Below, piece after piece: positions 1 through 9,796 of a stretch of 64,000 nt of DNA. The position numbers and the translations under genes were made by a program. This DNA is from Psychrobacter vallis. Its GTDB lineage: Bacteria; Pseudomonadota; Gammaproteobacteria; Pseudomonadales; Moraxellaceae. Positions within the stretch are counted from its first letter, which is position 1; each line of letters begins with the position of its first letter. The stretch is from contig NZ_CAJHBU010000009.1 of the NCBI RefSeq assembly GCF_904846715.1, positions 60,103 to 124,102 on the forward strand, given 5' to 3'. Under the pieces are notes generated by a model that was not told the DNA's origin, searched no databases, and saw nothing but the letters and a program-made list of their open reading frames with translations.

Positions 1-485
1 TTTGGCTAAATAATGGCTATACGTTTGGTTCTATAGTATACATATATATGTTTTCAAGCCCGTAAGCACGGGGTTAGAGCAGGATTTCTACACGATTTTC
101 TATTAATAGATGTCGCTAGAGCAGATGATATTGTTGTCGATGACTGATAGAATAACCGTGATATCTGCTCAATATTATTTGAGTCTGTACCATACGCGCA
201 CAAGCTATAAACCAAACTCTAGATACAAGATGGACTTCGTATCAGATAACCGTATTGGATAACCTAGTCATACTTGATAGGTTAGCCATATTTATAGCGT
301 AATGATGCGCAATAACGTAAAAAATAACGAAAGCAATGTTTTACGCCGTCTTGATACACTCTTGGCGGCGCTATATTTGCACTTGGTTTGACTGCCCACT
401 TTATGCTTGCAGCTTTGCCTTGGTAATGCTGTGACAGCAGTCACGCCCTATTATTCACGACAGCCTAAAGGAAGAGCTTACTATA
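1..485. other. Intergenic region at left edge, no supported gene
   Basis: This is the leader region of the monomeric isocitrate dehydrogenase gene, and the upstream neighbour lies outside the window. No tRNA, riboswitch or clear terminator was seen. A short ATG-started reading frame of 29 codons at 302-391 ends in a different frame from a hydrophobic stretch that runs to a TAA at 424-426. This could be a decayed small membrane ORF but is too short to call. Confidence 0.5.
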
Positions 486-2705
486 ATGTCAAAAATTATT
501 TATACAAAAACTGACGAAGCCCCCGCGCTTGCCACTTTATCATTTTTACCAATCGTTGAAGCCTTCACCAAAACTGCAGGCGTTGAAGTGACAACCAGCG
601 ACATCTCTGTTGCTGCCCGTATATTGGCCGAATTCCCTGAGTACTTGACCGAAGAGCAACGTGTTCCTGACAATCTGGCTGAGCTTGGTCGCCTGACTCA
701 AGACCCAAACACCAATATCATAAAACTGCCTAACATCAGTGCCTCTGTCCAGCAGCTAAAAGCCGCTATCAAAGAGCTACAAAGTAAAGGCTTTGCGTTA
801 CCTAATTTTCCAGAAGACCCACAGACTGATGAAGAAAAAGAGCTACGTAAGCGTTATGGCAAAAGCTTAGGCAGCTCGGTTAATCCAGTACTGCGTGAAG
901 GCAACTCAGATCGCCGTGCACCAAAGGCGGTGAAAAACTACGCACGCAAACATCCACACTCGATGGGTGAATGGAAGCAATGGTCAAGCACGCACGTGTC
1001 GCACATGCATGGCGGCGACTTCTATGATGGCGAGCAATCTATCACTTTAGACAAAGCCCGTACGGTACGTATGGATTTGCTGCTTGATGATGGCACTCAA
1101 AAGGTATTAAAACCTAAAATTGCCTTGCTTGATAAAGAAGTCATCGATCTGATGGTTATGAGCAAACAAGCCTTGCTAGAATTTTATGAGCAAGAAATGG
1201 AAGACTGCCGCGAAGCTGGTATTTTGTTCTCACTGCACGTAAAAGCCACCATGATGAAAGTCTCGCATCCTATCGTGTTTGGACATGCGGTGAGAATTTA
1301 CTATAAAGAAGCCTTTGAAAAACATGGTGCTTTCTTTGACGAGCTAGGCATCAATGTCAACAATGGCATGGCTGATCTATACGATAAGATTTCAACACTA
1401 CCAGCTTCAAAGCGTGAAGAGATTGAGCGCGACTTACATGCGTGTCAAGAGCATCGCCCACGTCTGGCCATGGTTGACTCTTCAAAAGGTATCACCAACT
1501 TCCATTCACCAAGTGATGTGATCGTCGATGCTTCTATGCCAGCGATGATTCGTTCAGGTGGTAAAATGTGGGGCGCTGATGGCAAAATGTATGACTGTAA
1601 AGCAGTGATGCCTGAGTCTACCTTTGCCCGTATTTACCAAGAAATGATCAACTTCTGTAAATGGCATGGTAACTTTGATCCAAAAACGATGGGAACCGTT
1701 CCTAACGTTGGCCTAATGGCACAAAAAGCTGAAGAGTATGGCTCGCACGACAAGACTTTTGAATCTAGCGATGCTGGTATTGCCCGTATTATTGACATTG
1801 ATACCGATGAAGTATTGCTCGAAAAACGTGTTGAAAAAGGTGATATCTGGCGCATGTGTCAGGTAAAAGATGAGCCTATCCAAGACTGGGTAAAACTTGC
1901 TGTACGCCGTGCACGCGAATCAAATACCCCTGTTATCTTTTGGCTCGACCCATACCGTCCACACGAGAACGAGCTCATCAAGAAAGTTAAAATGTATCTA
2001 AAAGATTATGATACTGACGGCTTGCACATCGAGATTATGTCTCAGGTTCGCGCCATGCGTTATACCCTAGAGCGTGTTGCTCGTGGTCTTGATACTATTT
2101 CTGCGACTGGTAACATTTTAAGAGATTACCTAACCGATTTATTCCCAATTCTAGAACTCGGAACGAGTGCCAAAATGCTGTCAGTCGTACCACTAATGAA
2201 GGGTGGTGGTTTGTTTGAAACGGGCGCTGGTGGTTCTGCACCAAAGCATGTTGAGCAGCTAACAGAAGAAAACCATCTACGTTGGGATTCACTCGGTGAG
2301 TTCTTGGCACTGAACGTATCTTTGGAGCATTTGGCAAGTAATGATAACAATGCTAAAGCTCAAATCTTGGCAGATACGCTAGATACAGCGACAGAAAAAC
2401 TGCTGCTTAATGACAAATCACCATCACGTAAAACGGGTGAGCTTGACAACCGTGGCAGCCACTTCTATCTAGCGATGTACTGGGCTGAAGAACTGGCCGC
2501 GCAAGATAAAGATAGCGAGTTAAAAGCGCAATTTACACCATTTGCGCAAAAGCTTAAAGAAAATGAAGCAGCCATTGTTAAAGAATTTAACCAAGCTCAA
2601 GGCAAGCCGGTAGACATCAAAGGCTACTACTATGCCGATCAAGAATTGGCTAAGAAAGCAATGCGTCCAAGCACTTTGTTCAATGAGGCATTGGCATCGC
2701 TATAG
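486..2705 (+). CDS. icd2: Monomeric NADP-dependent isocitrate dehydrogenase (IDH-II type)
   Basis: This enzyme oxidatively decarboxylates isocitrate to 2-oxoglutarate with NADP+ in the TCA cycle, in the cytoplasm. At 739 residues it has the usual size of the monomeric IDH family (about 740), nearly twice the dimeric type. Family signatures are visible at [14 protein letters not shown] (about residue 137), [15 protein letters not shown] (about residue 167) and VNNGMADLY (about residue 299). The start is an ATG after AAGGAAGAG. A rho-independent terminator follows at about 2800-2838. The gene converges on a second, unrelated-fold dimeric IDH at 2974-4233. In cold-adapted bacteria such as Colwellia the monomeric form is known to be a cold-active isozyme; a similar role here is inference. 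Confidence 0.96.
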   Translation: MSKIIYTKTDEAPALATLSFLPIVEAFTKTAGVEVTTSDISVAARILAEFPEYLTEEQRVPDNLAELGRLTQDPNTNIIKLPNISASVQQLKAAIKELQSKGFALPNFPEDPQTDEEKELRKRYGKSLGSSVNPVLREGNSDRRAPKAVKNYARKHPHSMGEWKQWSSTHVSHMHGGDFYDGEQSITLDKARTVRMDLLLDDGTQKVLKPKIALLDKEVIDLMVMSKQALLEFYEQEMEDCREAGILFSLHVKATMMKVSHPIVFGHAVRIYYKEAFEKHGAFFDELGINVNNGMADLYDKISTLPASKREEIERDLHACQEHRPRLAMVDSSKGITNFHSPSDVIVDASMPAMIRSGGKMWGADGKMYDCKAVMPESTFARIYQEMINFCKWHGNFDPKTMGTVPNVGLMAQKAEEYGSHDKTFESSDAGIARIIDIDTDEVLLEKRVEKGDIWRMCQVKDEPIQDWVKLAVRRARESNTPVIFWLDPYRPHENELIKKVKMYLKDYDTDGLHIEIMSQVRAMRYTLERVARGLDTISATGNILRDYLTDLFPILELGTSAKMLSVVPLMKGGGLFETGAGGSAPKHVEQLTEENHLRWDSLGEFLALNVSLEHLASNDNNAKAQILADTLDTATEKLLLNDKSPSRKTGELDNRGSHFYLAMYWAEELAAQDKDSELKAQFTPFAQKLKENEAAIVKEFNQAQGKPVDIKGYYYADQELAKKAMRPSTLFNEALASL

Positions 2706-2798
2706 TCTGCTTAAGCAGTCGTGATTAGATAATCGAGCATAATATTCTTTTGTCTTTATGTCCAAAGATGGTTAAGCCAGTTTGAATCACAGTGAATG

Positions 2799-2838
2799 AA
2801 ACACCTCAATGATCTTAGGACGTTGAGGTGTTTTTTTG
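2799..2838 (+). terminator. Rho-independent terminator of monomeric icd
   Basis: A 9-bp stem (ACACCTCAA at 2801-2809 with TTGAGGTGT at 2823-2831) is followed by a run of T. Confidence 0.85.
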
Positions 2839-2898
2839 TGCTTATCTAAAAATTACCATGACTAACTATCTTGCACTCATCTATATTTTTTAAACGCA

Positions 2899-2928
2899 TA
2901 AAAAAGCCACCTACATGAGTAAGTGGAT
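2899..2928 (-). terminator. Terminator of dimeric icd
   Basis: An 8-bp stem with one mismatch (2907-2914 with 2919-2926) is followed on the minus strand by a run of six T. It lies just past the stop of the minus-strand isocitrate dehydrogenase. Confidence 0.75.
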
Positions 2929-2973
2929 TTTCATAGAATCTAATAGCATAAAATGTTTTAAGCACTCATGCGA

Positions 2974-4233
2974 TTAAGCATCCATATGTTTAATGATCGC
3001 TTTACCAAACTCAGAAGTGCTGAGCAAGATAGCATCTGGCATGAGACGCTCGAAATCATAAGTCACTGTTTTATTGGCAATAGCACCTTGGATACCATTG
3101 ATAATAAGATCAGCTGCTTCCGTCCAACCCATATCACGCAGCATCATCTCAGCAGATAGAACCAACGAGCCGGGGTTTACTTTATTCTGACCTGCGTACT
3201 TTGGTGCAGTACCATGCGTCGCTTCATAGACAGCAATCGCGCCACCTTTGTTGGCACCTGGCGCAATACCAATACCGCCCACTTCCGCTGCTAGCGCATC
3301 AGAGATGTAGTCGCCGTTCAAGTTCAAGGTTGCGACCACCGAATAATCGGCAGGACGCATCAGAATTTGCTGCAAGAACGCATCAGCGATCACGTCTTTG
3401 ATTATGATATCATTACCCGTTTTTGGGTTCTTCATGGTCATCCAAGGGCCTCCATCTAACAACGCTGCCCCGAAACGCTCTGCGGCAATATCATAACCCC
3501 AATCTTTAAATGCCCCTTCAGTAAACTTCATGATATTACCTTTGTGAACTAGGGTCACATTTGGCAAATCGTTATCGATGGCATGTTGAATGGCTTTACG
3601 CACCAAACGCTGTGACCCTTCCTTTGATACAGGCTTGATGCCGATACCGCAGTCATCAGAAAAACGAATCTCGGTGACACCCATCTCTTCTTTTAAAAAG
3701 TTAATGATTTTTTTGGCATCATCGCTGCCTGCTTTCCACTCGATACCTGAATAAATATCTTCTGTGTTTTCGCGGAAGATAACCATGTTTGTCAATTCAG
3801 GATGGTGAACGGGGCTTGGCACACCTTCGAACCAGCGTACTGGACGCTGACAGACATACAAGTCAAGCTCTTGACGTATCGCAACGTTTAGGGAACGAAA
3901 GCCGCCGCCAACTGGCGTGGTCAATGGGCCTTTGATGCTGATAACGTAGTCTTTTAAAATCTCTAGCGTTTCATTTGGCAGGTAGTCACCATCATACACT
4001 TTGGCCGCTTTTTCGCCCAAATAAGCTTCCATCCAAACGATGGATTTTTTACCATGATAAGCTTTATCCACTGCCGCATCGACCACTTTTATCATGACAG
4101 GCGTGATGTCCACACCGATACCATCACCTTCAATAAATGGGATAATAGGATGATTGGGTACATTCAGCGACAAATCAGCGTTTATGGTAACCTTTTCTCC
4201 GTCTCTTGGTACGATAACCTTATCATAAGACAT
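2974..4233 (-). CDS. icd: Dimeric NADP-dependent isocitrate dehydrogenase (IDH-I type)
   Basis: This is the second isocitrate dehydrogenase of the window, a 419-residue member of the isocitrate/isopropylmalate dehydrogenase fold. The substrate loop [17 protein letters not shown] carries the serine that AceK phosphorylates in E. coli. [14 protein letters not shown] and the C-terminal [18 protein letters not shown] coenzyme region are also present. The start at 4233 (MSYDKVIV) is chosen over an in-frame upstream ATG because AAGGAG sits 7-8 bases before it and the family aligns from there. Regulation by AceK is possible, but no aceK lies in the window. It converges on the monomeric isozyme at 486-2705, so the cell has two non-homologous enzymes for one TCA step. 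Confidence 0.95.
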   Translation of the reverse strand: MSYDKVIVPRDGEKVTINADLSLNVPNHPIIPFIEGDGIGVDITPVMIKVVDAAVDKAYHGKKSIVWMEAYLGEKAAKVYDGDYLPNETLEILKDYVISIKGPLTTPVGGGFRSLNVAIRQELDLYVCQRPVRWFEGVPSPVHHPELTNMVIFRENTEDIYSGIEWKAGSDDAKKIINFLKEEMGVTEIRFSDDCGIGIKPVSKEGSQRLVRKAIQHAIDNDLPNVTLVHKGNIMKFTEGAFKDWGYDIAAERFGAALLDGGPWMTMKNPKTGNDIIIKDVIADAFLQQILMRPADYSVVATLNLNGDYISDALAAEVGGIGIAPGANKGGAIAVYEATHGTAPKYAGQNKVNPGSLVLSAEMMLRDMGWTEAADLIINGIQGAIANKTVTYDFERLMPDAILLSTSEFGKAIIKHMDA

Positions 4234-4818
4234 GGATAAAACTCCTTGGTTGTCTGTTAGGTATCGCAAGCGCACTTACTACTTTGTTATGCTAGCCATT
4301 CTATTATAATTGTGACGTTCTAGACACTTGTTAGCTAAGCAAACGAGGAGGAGTACCGCACTTGCGGTATGGTGGTAAAAAACCTTGAAAAGTAACTTTT
4401 AACTAAAAGCTTTAAAAATCAGAAACCTAAAAGACAGTTTCTAATCATAACTATATTGGGGCGTGCTCTTATTTTAAAAATGGTGATAAAAATGAGCAGA
4501 ACTGCAAAGGCAACGCATATATCTTTAGCAAATATTGCTGTGTTCCAAATAGCTGTGCCCCAATACAAATGATCGCAAAAACGCCACCCACTGTCTTAAC
4601 CAGTGTACTAAAATAAAGGGTTAACCAAAAATATTCTGGTACACAGCCACTATTTATAAATAGCCACTATTTAAGTATCATCAATATAAATACCGTTATT
4701 ATAGCATGGATTTTGAACATCTCTAAGTTCATACCAGTAGCATACTATTGGTGTTGTAGTAGATTGATTACACATCAAGATCATTCATTTATGATTTACA
4801 TTTAGGAAACGCCATCTT
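4234..4818. other. AT-rich intergenic region between dimeric icd and the pseudouridine synthase
   Basis: This is the divergent promoter region for two genes. Apart from a short inverted repeat (TACCGCA, 2-base loop, TGCGGTA at 4354-4369), nothing recognisable was seen; no tRNA or ORF. Confidence 0.5.
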
Positions 4819-5433
4819 ATGTCGACCTCTAGTCTCATTTTATTTAATAAACCTTATGGGGTACAAAGTCAGTTTCGCGATGATAGCAACAATGATCACA
4901 CAACCCTTTCGCAGTATTTTACGGATAAATCGTTGCGAGTGGCTGGTAGACTTGATGCCACCTCAGAAGGCTTGTTGATTTTGACGAGTGATGGCAGAGT
5001 CAATAAAGCCATTACCCATCCACCAAAAGCCAATGCTGGACGTAAGCAGGGTAAGACTTACCTAGTGCAAATAGAAGGCATTCCTACTACTGAGCAACTC
5101 AATCAGCTTAGACGTGGCGTGACTCTTAAAGACGGTAAGACCCTGCCTGCCGATATCACACACGTCAGTGAAGACGAGCTACCAATGCCACTTTGGCTGC
5201 GTAATCCACCGATACGTGAGCGTAAAAGTGTGCCGGACTCGTGGCTGATGCTCACTATTTATGAAGGTAAAAACCGCCAAGTAAGACGCATGACGGCGCA
5301 TGTGGGACTGCCTTGTTTGCGCTTAATACGCTGGTCTGTAGCAGGGTTTGAATTGGGTGACTTGGCCGTTGGTGAGTTTGTGCGCATTCATTTAAATAGC
5401 GCACACTATCAGCAGTTGGGCATTATCGATTAA
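4819..5433 (+). CDS. rluE: RsuA/RluE-family rRNA pseudouridine synthase
   Basis: This enzyme isomerises a uridine in rRNA to pseudouridine. The catalytic-aspartate motif GRLDATSEGLLILTSDG lies at residues 42-58, with GKNRQVRRMTAHVGLP near residue 152. The 204-residue protein begins directly with the catalytic domain (ILFNKPYGV) and lacks an S4 RNA-binding domain. That matches RluE (E. coli target U2457 of 23S rRNA) better than RsuA or RluB. The RluE assignment is by length and motif only; RluF or another RsuA-type specificity cannot be excluded. It appears to be transcribed alone, with AGGAA about 11 bases before the ATG. Confidence 0.85.
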   Translation: MSTSSLILFNKPYGVQSQFRDDSNNDHTTLSQYFTDKSLRVAGRLDATSEGLLILTSDGRVNKAITHPPKANAGRKQGKTYLVQIEGIPTTEQLNQLRRGVTLKDGKTLPADITHVSEDELPMPLWLRNPPIRERKSVPDSWLMLTIYEGKNRQVRRMTAHVGLPCLRLIRWSVAGFELGDLAVGEFVRIHLNSAHYQQLGIID

Positions 5434-5622
5434 CACAAAGTTATTCTAGCAGTATTGTATTTATTTTATGGTGGATTGACTATGTATAAAGATTACGACC
5501 TGTTAAACATAGCGTCTCGAATGGGTAAGATGTATCTGCTAAGATTCAGCACGTCATTGGTTATGTAAAATAGGTCTGACTCACTTATCATTTCATTCAA
5601 TTTTTTATAGTAGGAATATGTC

Positions 5623-6390
5623 ATGATTGCTTCTCATCGTTTTGTCTTATTGGCTACGAGCGTCTCTGCTGCACTTCTACTGAGTGCCTGTCAACCAGCA
5701 ACCGAGGACGAACAATCTCCTCCTGCAGAAGAAATAACGCCGCCAGTGACGGAAATGTCCCATGCTCAACATGAAAGCATGACTGATGATGCGATAATAG
5801 AAAGCGAAAGCGTCACCGATGACACAAAAATGACTGACATGCTCAAAGACTATACAAAATCGATGACTCGAATGCATGATGAGATGATGATCGGTATGGG
5901 TTATAACCACCCTGATACCGCTTTTGCTAAAGGCATGCTGGGACACCATCGCGGTGCGGTAGATATGGCAGAGATTCAGTTAAAGTATGGCACCGATGCT
6001 GCCATGCGGCAGCTCGCTCAAGACATTATAGACAATCAACAGGTCGAAATTGATACTTTAAATAAGTGGCTCGCCAGCCATCCTGATACCGCCAAACCTA
6101 AACCCAATACTGAAGCCATGCAGCAGGCATATGCGAGGAGCATGGATATCTTACATGGTGACATGGTACTGGGTATCGCCAATCCTGTGCCTGACGTGGC
6201 ATTTGCACGCGGTATGTTGCCACATCATATTGGCGCTGTAGAGATGGCGAAAATACAGCTCAAATATGGTACTGACGAGGAAATGCGCCAATTGGCACAA
6301 AAAATCATCGACACGCAGCAGGCTGAGATTGAGTTGATGGAGAGTTGGCTTGCTGCCCTTGAGACTAATAAAAACATGCCCTCAACCTAG
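5623..6390 (+). CDS. Lipoprotein with two tandem DUF305 domains
   Basis: The N-terminus is a lipoprotein signal (LLLSACQPA, lipidated Cys about residue 23) followed by an acidic, proline-rich linker. The rest is two copies of the DUF305 four-helix module (about residues 75-150 and 162-250). Each copy has an HH-[RI]-GAV-[DE]-MA-x-IQLKYGTD core, preceded by M-IGMG or MVLGIA segments. DUF305 belongs to the ferritin-like superfamily and is often found near copper-handling genes; the His- and Met-rich helices are compatible with metal binding. Internal similarity is high, so the second domain looks like a fairly recent duplication. Function unknown. It stands alone on the plus strand and converges on the M61 peptidase, with 15 bases between stop codons. 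Confidence 0.85.
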   Translation: MIASHRFVLLATSVSAALLLSACQPATEDEQSPPAEEITPPVTEMSHAQHESMTDDAIIESESVTDDTKMTDMLKDYTKSMTRMHDEMMIGMGYNHPDTAFAKGMLGHHRGAVDMAEIQLKYGTDAAMRQLAQDIIDNQQVEIDTLNKWLASHPDTAKPKPNTEAMQQAYARSMDILHGDMVLGIANPVPDVAFARGMLPHHIGAVEMAKIQLKYGTDEEMRQLAQKIIDTQQAEIELMESWLAALETNKNMPST

Positions 6391-6405
6391 TCACGCTCCA
6401 TGACA

Positions 6406-8442
6406 TTAACAGCCATTCAGCCAAGTCTCCCAATTTGCTTTTACTTGTGGATGTTCATTATCCTTTGAGGTTGTGCTGCATTGTGTTAAATGTAGGCTGA
6501 CTTTATGAGGGAATACCGTTTCCATACTAGCATTGAGACCGGTAATGCCTTGCTGTGCCTCCATAGCGGCTTGAGGCTGCACATGGACAGACATTAGCTC
6601 ATCACGGCGAAAGAAATAACATTCAACGTCGCGCTCTACATTACTCAGTAAGGCCAATTGTTTATTGTCTGCTTTGATACCGTCAATTGCAATAATGACA
6701 TCATGCGCCGAGAGTCCGGCTTTGGCAGCCACGCTTGCACGCTGCACGCGATTAACCTTGAGTCCCGCTGGTGTTTCAGTACATCGTATCCCCCAAGGCA
6801 CGTGCTTATCAGCCGTCTCTTTGGTATTGCTACGCATCTTAATACCGTTTGCTGCCAGCAATGCTTCGATGGGCAACTCTTCAACGCCATTGACATAACG
6901 ACGCTCAAAGTCCTCCCATTCTACCAGTGGCATAAACTGCCCAATCACCACACCCATATCAGCATTACTGATACCGATACGTTTATTGTCATTTTGTTTG
7001 GCTTGAGTATAAAACGCCTTAACCACATCAAACAAACGGTAGCGACCAGCACTCTTTTGCAACAAGGTCAAATCCAAACATAGTGCGACGAGCGCGCCTT
7101 TATTATAATAACTGATACCCGCGTTGCCTGTATTTTCATCACTGCGGTACAGTTTAATCCACGCATCAAAGCTCGACTCGGCGACGCTTTGGTGCGCGCG
7201 ACCTGAGGTTTGATAGTAACGGTTGATTTGTTCAGACAGCAACTTAAGATAGCTTGGCTTATCAATCACATTTGATGCTTGCAACATAAAGTCATCGATA
7301 TACGAAGTAAATCCCTCAAACACCCATAGCAGTGGCGTGTATGCTTCATGGCGCAAATCCACGTCTAACATGACATCTGGACGCACGGTTTTGACCCACC
7401 ATGAATGAAAGTACTCATGGCTACACAGTCCCAAAAATCGCTGATAGTCAGCACTTGGTAGCTTTGGTTCATCAATACTGGGCAAGTCACGACGCGGCGT
7501 AATCAAACTGGTGGAGTTGATATGTTCAAGACCACCATAATCCTGACCACTGGCAAACGTCATAAAAGTATAATCCTGAAATGGCGCGTCACCCAGCCAA
7601 TCTAAATAGCTCTGGCAAATCTTTGTCACATCTTGCTGTAATCTGCCCATATTGGCATTGTGCTTACCTGAGAGGTAAAATTTATGCGGTAGAGTTTGAT
7701 GCGCACTATCATGAACAATAAAATCAAAGCTATCTTGTTCTGCCATTTCAAAAGGATAATCAATCAATTCGTGATAACTGTCTGCCTGTAGCCCATAGCT
7801 ATGCTTATTATTGTTATCTTGAACGCCATTGTACTCAACGTTGTTGTCTTGAACATTGTTGTCGTGACCATCGCTGTGCTGCTCATCAACACGCAAATGA
7901 GTGGACGGTAGGCCACATGCCAAAAGTACACGACTTTCATCCTTGCCTGCCAAAAACGCTGCTGGCACAACCAAGTTTACTTTTACTGGTTTTTTTTCTT
8001 GCCCATCGACTGCCAATGCCAAAGAAGTAAAGTTCCCATACAAGCGCTGCTGATCGACATAAGCGGTACGCACTGATAAATCATAACAATAGACTTCATA
8101 CACCACGTTTACGGCCTGTCCTAGCTTTGCTTGCGGTAACTGCCACGTATTTTTATTTATTTTGTGGGCGCGATATGTCTCAGACTTTTTATCGCCCTCC
8201 GTTATTTGATAATGTACCGCAGTAATATTTCGAGCAAACTCACGCATCAAATAACTGCCCGGTATCCATGCTGGCAACCAAAGCTGAGGCGCGTCTGTCG
8301 TTGCCATAAAGGTAAGCGATACATCAACCAAATGCTCAAAAAAACGCTCAAAATCGAATCGATAGCTGATATCAGCCGCTATTTTGGTATTCGTATCGAG
8401 TGTATTGGCATTCGTTGACTGGGTATTAGAAGTTGAAGTCAT
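6406..8442 (-). CDS. M61-family glycyl aminopeptidase-like metallopeptidase with PDZ domain
   Basis: This is a predicted zinc metallopeptidase of 678 residues. The N-terminal M61 beta domain (about 25-170) contains the LWLPAWIPGSYLMREF signature. The catalytic domain carries HEYFHSWWVK at about residue 341, with the two zinc-binding His and the catalytic Glu, and the downstream WVFEGFTSYIDDF Glu. A C-terminal PDZ domain (KVNRVQRASVAAKAGLS, about residues 560-620) follows. No signal peptide is seen, so it is probably cytoplasmic. Start 8442 is preceded by AAGGATA. An unusual Asn/Asp-rich insertion with an approximate 15-bp DNA repeat (codons in 7795-7875) interrupts the region before the catalytic domain. 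Substrates are unknown; known relatives favour N-terminal Gly or Ala. Confidence 0.88.
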   Translation of the reverse strand: MTSTSNTQSTNANTLDTNTKIAADISYRFDFERFFEHLVDVSLTFMATTDAPQLWLPAWIPGSYLMREFARNITAVHYQITEGDKKSETYRAHKINKNTWQLPQAKLGQAVNVVYEVYCYDLSVRTAYVDQQRLYGNFTSLALAVDGQEKKPVKVNLVVPAAFLAGKDESRVLLACGLPSTHLRVDEQHSDGHDNNVQDNNVEYNGVQDNNNKHSYGLQADSYHELIDYPFEMAEQDSFDFIVHDSAHQTLPHKFYLSGKHNANMGRLQQDVTKICQSYLDWLGDAPFQDYTFMTFASGQDYGGLEHINSTSLITPRRDLPSIDEPKLPSADYQRFLGLCSHEYFHSWWVKTVRPDVMLDVDLRHEAYTPLLWVFEGFTSYIDDFMLQASNVIDKPSYLKLLSEQINRYYQTSGRAHQSVAESSFDAWIKLYRSDENTGNAGISYYNKGALVALCLDLTLLQKSAGRYRLFDVVKAFYTQAKQNDNKRIGISNADMGVVIGQFMPLVEWEDFERRYVNGVEELPIEALLAANGIKMRSNTKETADKHVPWGIRCTETPAGLKVNRVQRASVAAKAGLSAHDVIIAIDGIKADNKQLALLSNVERDVECYFFRRDELMSVHVQPQAAMEAQQGITGLNASMETVFPHKVSLHLTQCSTTSKDNEHPQVKANWETWLNGC

Positions 8443-8775
8443 GTCTTTTTATCCTTATTTTTACCTTTATGGTAAAAGCCCCGCTTCGAAAACGCAACGG
8501 ACAAACCGTGAATACATCATAATCATCACCAAAACACAGAAAATAGCGTTTATTTTAGTAAAATATGACATTTATCAGTATTAAATGGCATTTTTTATTG
8601 TTTTTACCTTGAAAGTTATATGACCCATCGCAATTAAAGAGGCTAACTGCTAAAGTTACTTGAATAAACTGATGATAATTGACTAATGACGCGCCTATTT
8701 GGCTTGCCAATTGGATTTTTTAGGTTTATTGCAACCGTATTTAATTTTTACATAGATATATATTTAGGATAATTT
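8443..8775. other. Divergent promoter region, M61 peptidase / slyD
   Basis: This AT-rich region holds the 5' ends of two divergent genes. Short ORFs here are shadows without ribosome-binding sites. No further structure was seen. Confidence 0.5.
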
Positions 8776-9261
8776 ATGACTACTATCGCAAAAGACACAG
8801 CCGTCACATTCAATTACACTCTAAAAGATGACGAAGGTAACATTCTTGACCAATCACCAGAAGGTCAGCCTCTTGCTTATTTGCATGGCCATAGCAACAT
8901 CATTCCAGGCCTTGAGCAACAGTTAGAAGGCAAATCTGCTGGCGAAAAAGTCAATGCCGTTGTTGAACCTGCTGACGGTTATGGCGAATACCAAGAGCAA
9001 GCGGTACAACATGTACCACGTGATAACTTCCAAGGCGTTGATGATATCCAACCTGGTATGCAGTTTCAGTCAGAAGCTGGTGGCCAAGTAATGCTAGTTA
9101 CTGTTACTGATGTAAATGACAAAGAAGTGACTGTTGATGCCAACCATCCTTTGGCTGGTAAGCGTTTAACGTTTGATGTTGAAATCCAAGAAGTACGTGC
9201 GGCAACTGAAGATGAACTAAACCATGGCCATGTACATGGCGCTGGTGGCGTTGAGCACTAA
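8776..9261 (+). CDS. slyD: SlyD-like FKBP-type peptidyl-prolyl cis-trans isomerase
   Basis: This cytoplasmic prolyl isomerase and chaperone has 161 residues. An FKBP core (FNYTLKDDEGNILDQS, then LAYLHGHSNIIPGLEQQLEG) is interrupted by the insert-in-flap domain (about residues 70-120) that gives SlyD its chaperone activity. The metal-binding C-terminal tail is short here (HGHVHGAGGVEH, four His), against the long His/Cys tail of E. coli SlyD, so nickel binding may be weak. The ATG follows AGGATA. A terminator with a T run lies at about 9327-9362. Alternative name: FkpB-like PPIase; the insert domain favours SlyD. Confidence 0.9.
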   Translation: MTTIAKDTAVTFNYTLKDDEGNILDQSPEGQPLAYLHGHSNIIPGLEQQLEGKSAGEKVNAVVEPADGYGEYQEQAVQHVPRDNFQGVDDIQPGMQFQSEAGGQVMLVTVTDVNDKEVTVDANHPLAGKRLTFDVEIQEVRAATEDELNHGHVHGAGGVEH

Positions 9262-9326
9262 TCTCTTTTAGAGCATGGTGAGAAAGCGTTAGGCAATAGA
9301 TTATTATTGATCTTATTGACAATGCT

Positions 9327-9362
9327 AAAAAGGTTGGTGGCTTTGGCTGCTGACCTTTTTTT
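9327..9362 (+). terminator. slyD terminator
   Basis: An AAAAAGGT...ACCTTTTT stem with a G/T-rich inner stem is followed by seven T. It abuts a copy of the dispersed palindromic repeat. Confidence 0.75.
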
Positions 9363-9427
9363 GTGCTTGCGTGACTTTACAGACAGAGGCTACAAAAAAC
9401 TTATCCCAGTCTTGCAGATTCTTTTTA
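9360..9427. repeat. Dispersed palindromic element, partial copy A
   Basis: Contains the core CAGACAGAGGCT (9380-9391) and the following AAAAAACTTATCCCAGTC stretch, shared with the copy at 55385-55498. The left arm is missing where it meets the slyD terminator. Confidence 0.75.
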
Positions 9428-9437
9428 AGAAAGACGA

Positions 9438-9503
9438 GTGCAAGTACTACGCGTTGTAGATTAAGCAAGTTTGGAACAGCCAATCATCTTTTGGGGTTGG
9501 TAT
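9438..9503. repeat. Second dispersed repeat unit, copy 1
   Basis: About 66 bp beginning GTGCAAGTACTACGC and ending GGTTGGTAT. It matches 56238-56305 along its whole length with scattered substitutions. The two copies are over 46 kb apart, both in intergenic DNA downstream of terminators. Confidence 0.75.
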
Positions 9504-9546
9504 GATTGATAGTTCTACCCATTAATAATTGTTCCACAGACATAAC

Positions 9547-9579
9547 AAAGCCTTATAACGACAAGCGTTATAAGGCTTT
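9547..9579. terminator. Perfect 14-bp hairpin with short T run, no gene assigned
   Basis: AAAGCCTTATAACG (9547-9560), a 5-base loop and the exact complement (9566-9579). On the plus strand it ends CTTTTATTA, and on the minus strand GCTTTGTT. It looks like a terminator, but no coding gene ends here. Either an unrecognised small RNA or the far end of the prc transcript on the minus strand would explain it. Confidence 0.6.
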
Positions 9580-9796
9580 TATTACTAACCATCCATGTTA
9601 ACGTTACATGATACTTAATCCCGGAGTATCTCATAACTGACAGGCTTCCAGCCTTATCATCCCTAAGTAACAAATCATCTATCCCTGATACGACCTTTAA
9701 GATACCAATCCCTAGTATCAATGAACCGTTTCGTTCAATCATGCCGTACAGTTATAATCGCAGATTGAGCGAGGGTTGGTAAGAGGTCTGAACGTC

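Noticed and set aside
9438..9503. tRNA-like content near repeat units containing GTTCGAAG-type sequence
   Set aside because: No acceptor stem, anticodon arm or CCA end can be folded; the motif is part of a dispersed repeat.
9515..9742. 75-codon minus-strand ORF between slyD and prc
   Set aside because: No ribosome-binding site, an unprotein-like composition, and it runs straight through the perfect hairpin at 9547-9579.
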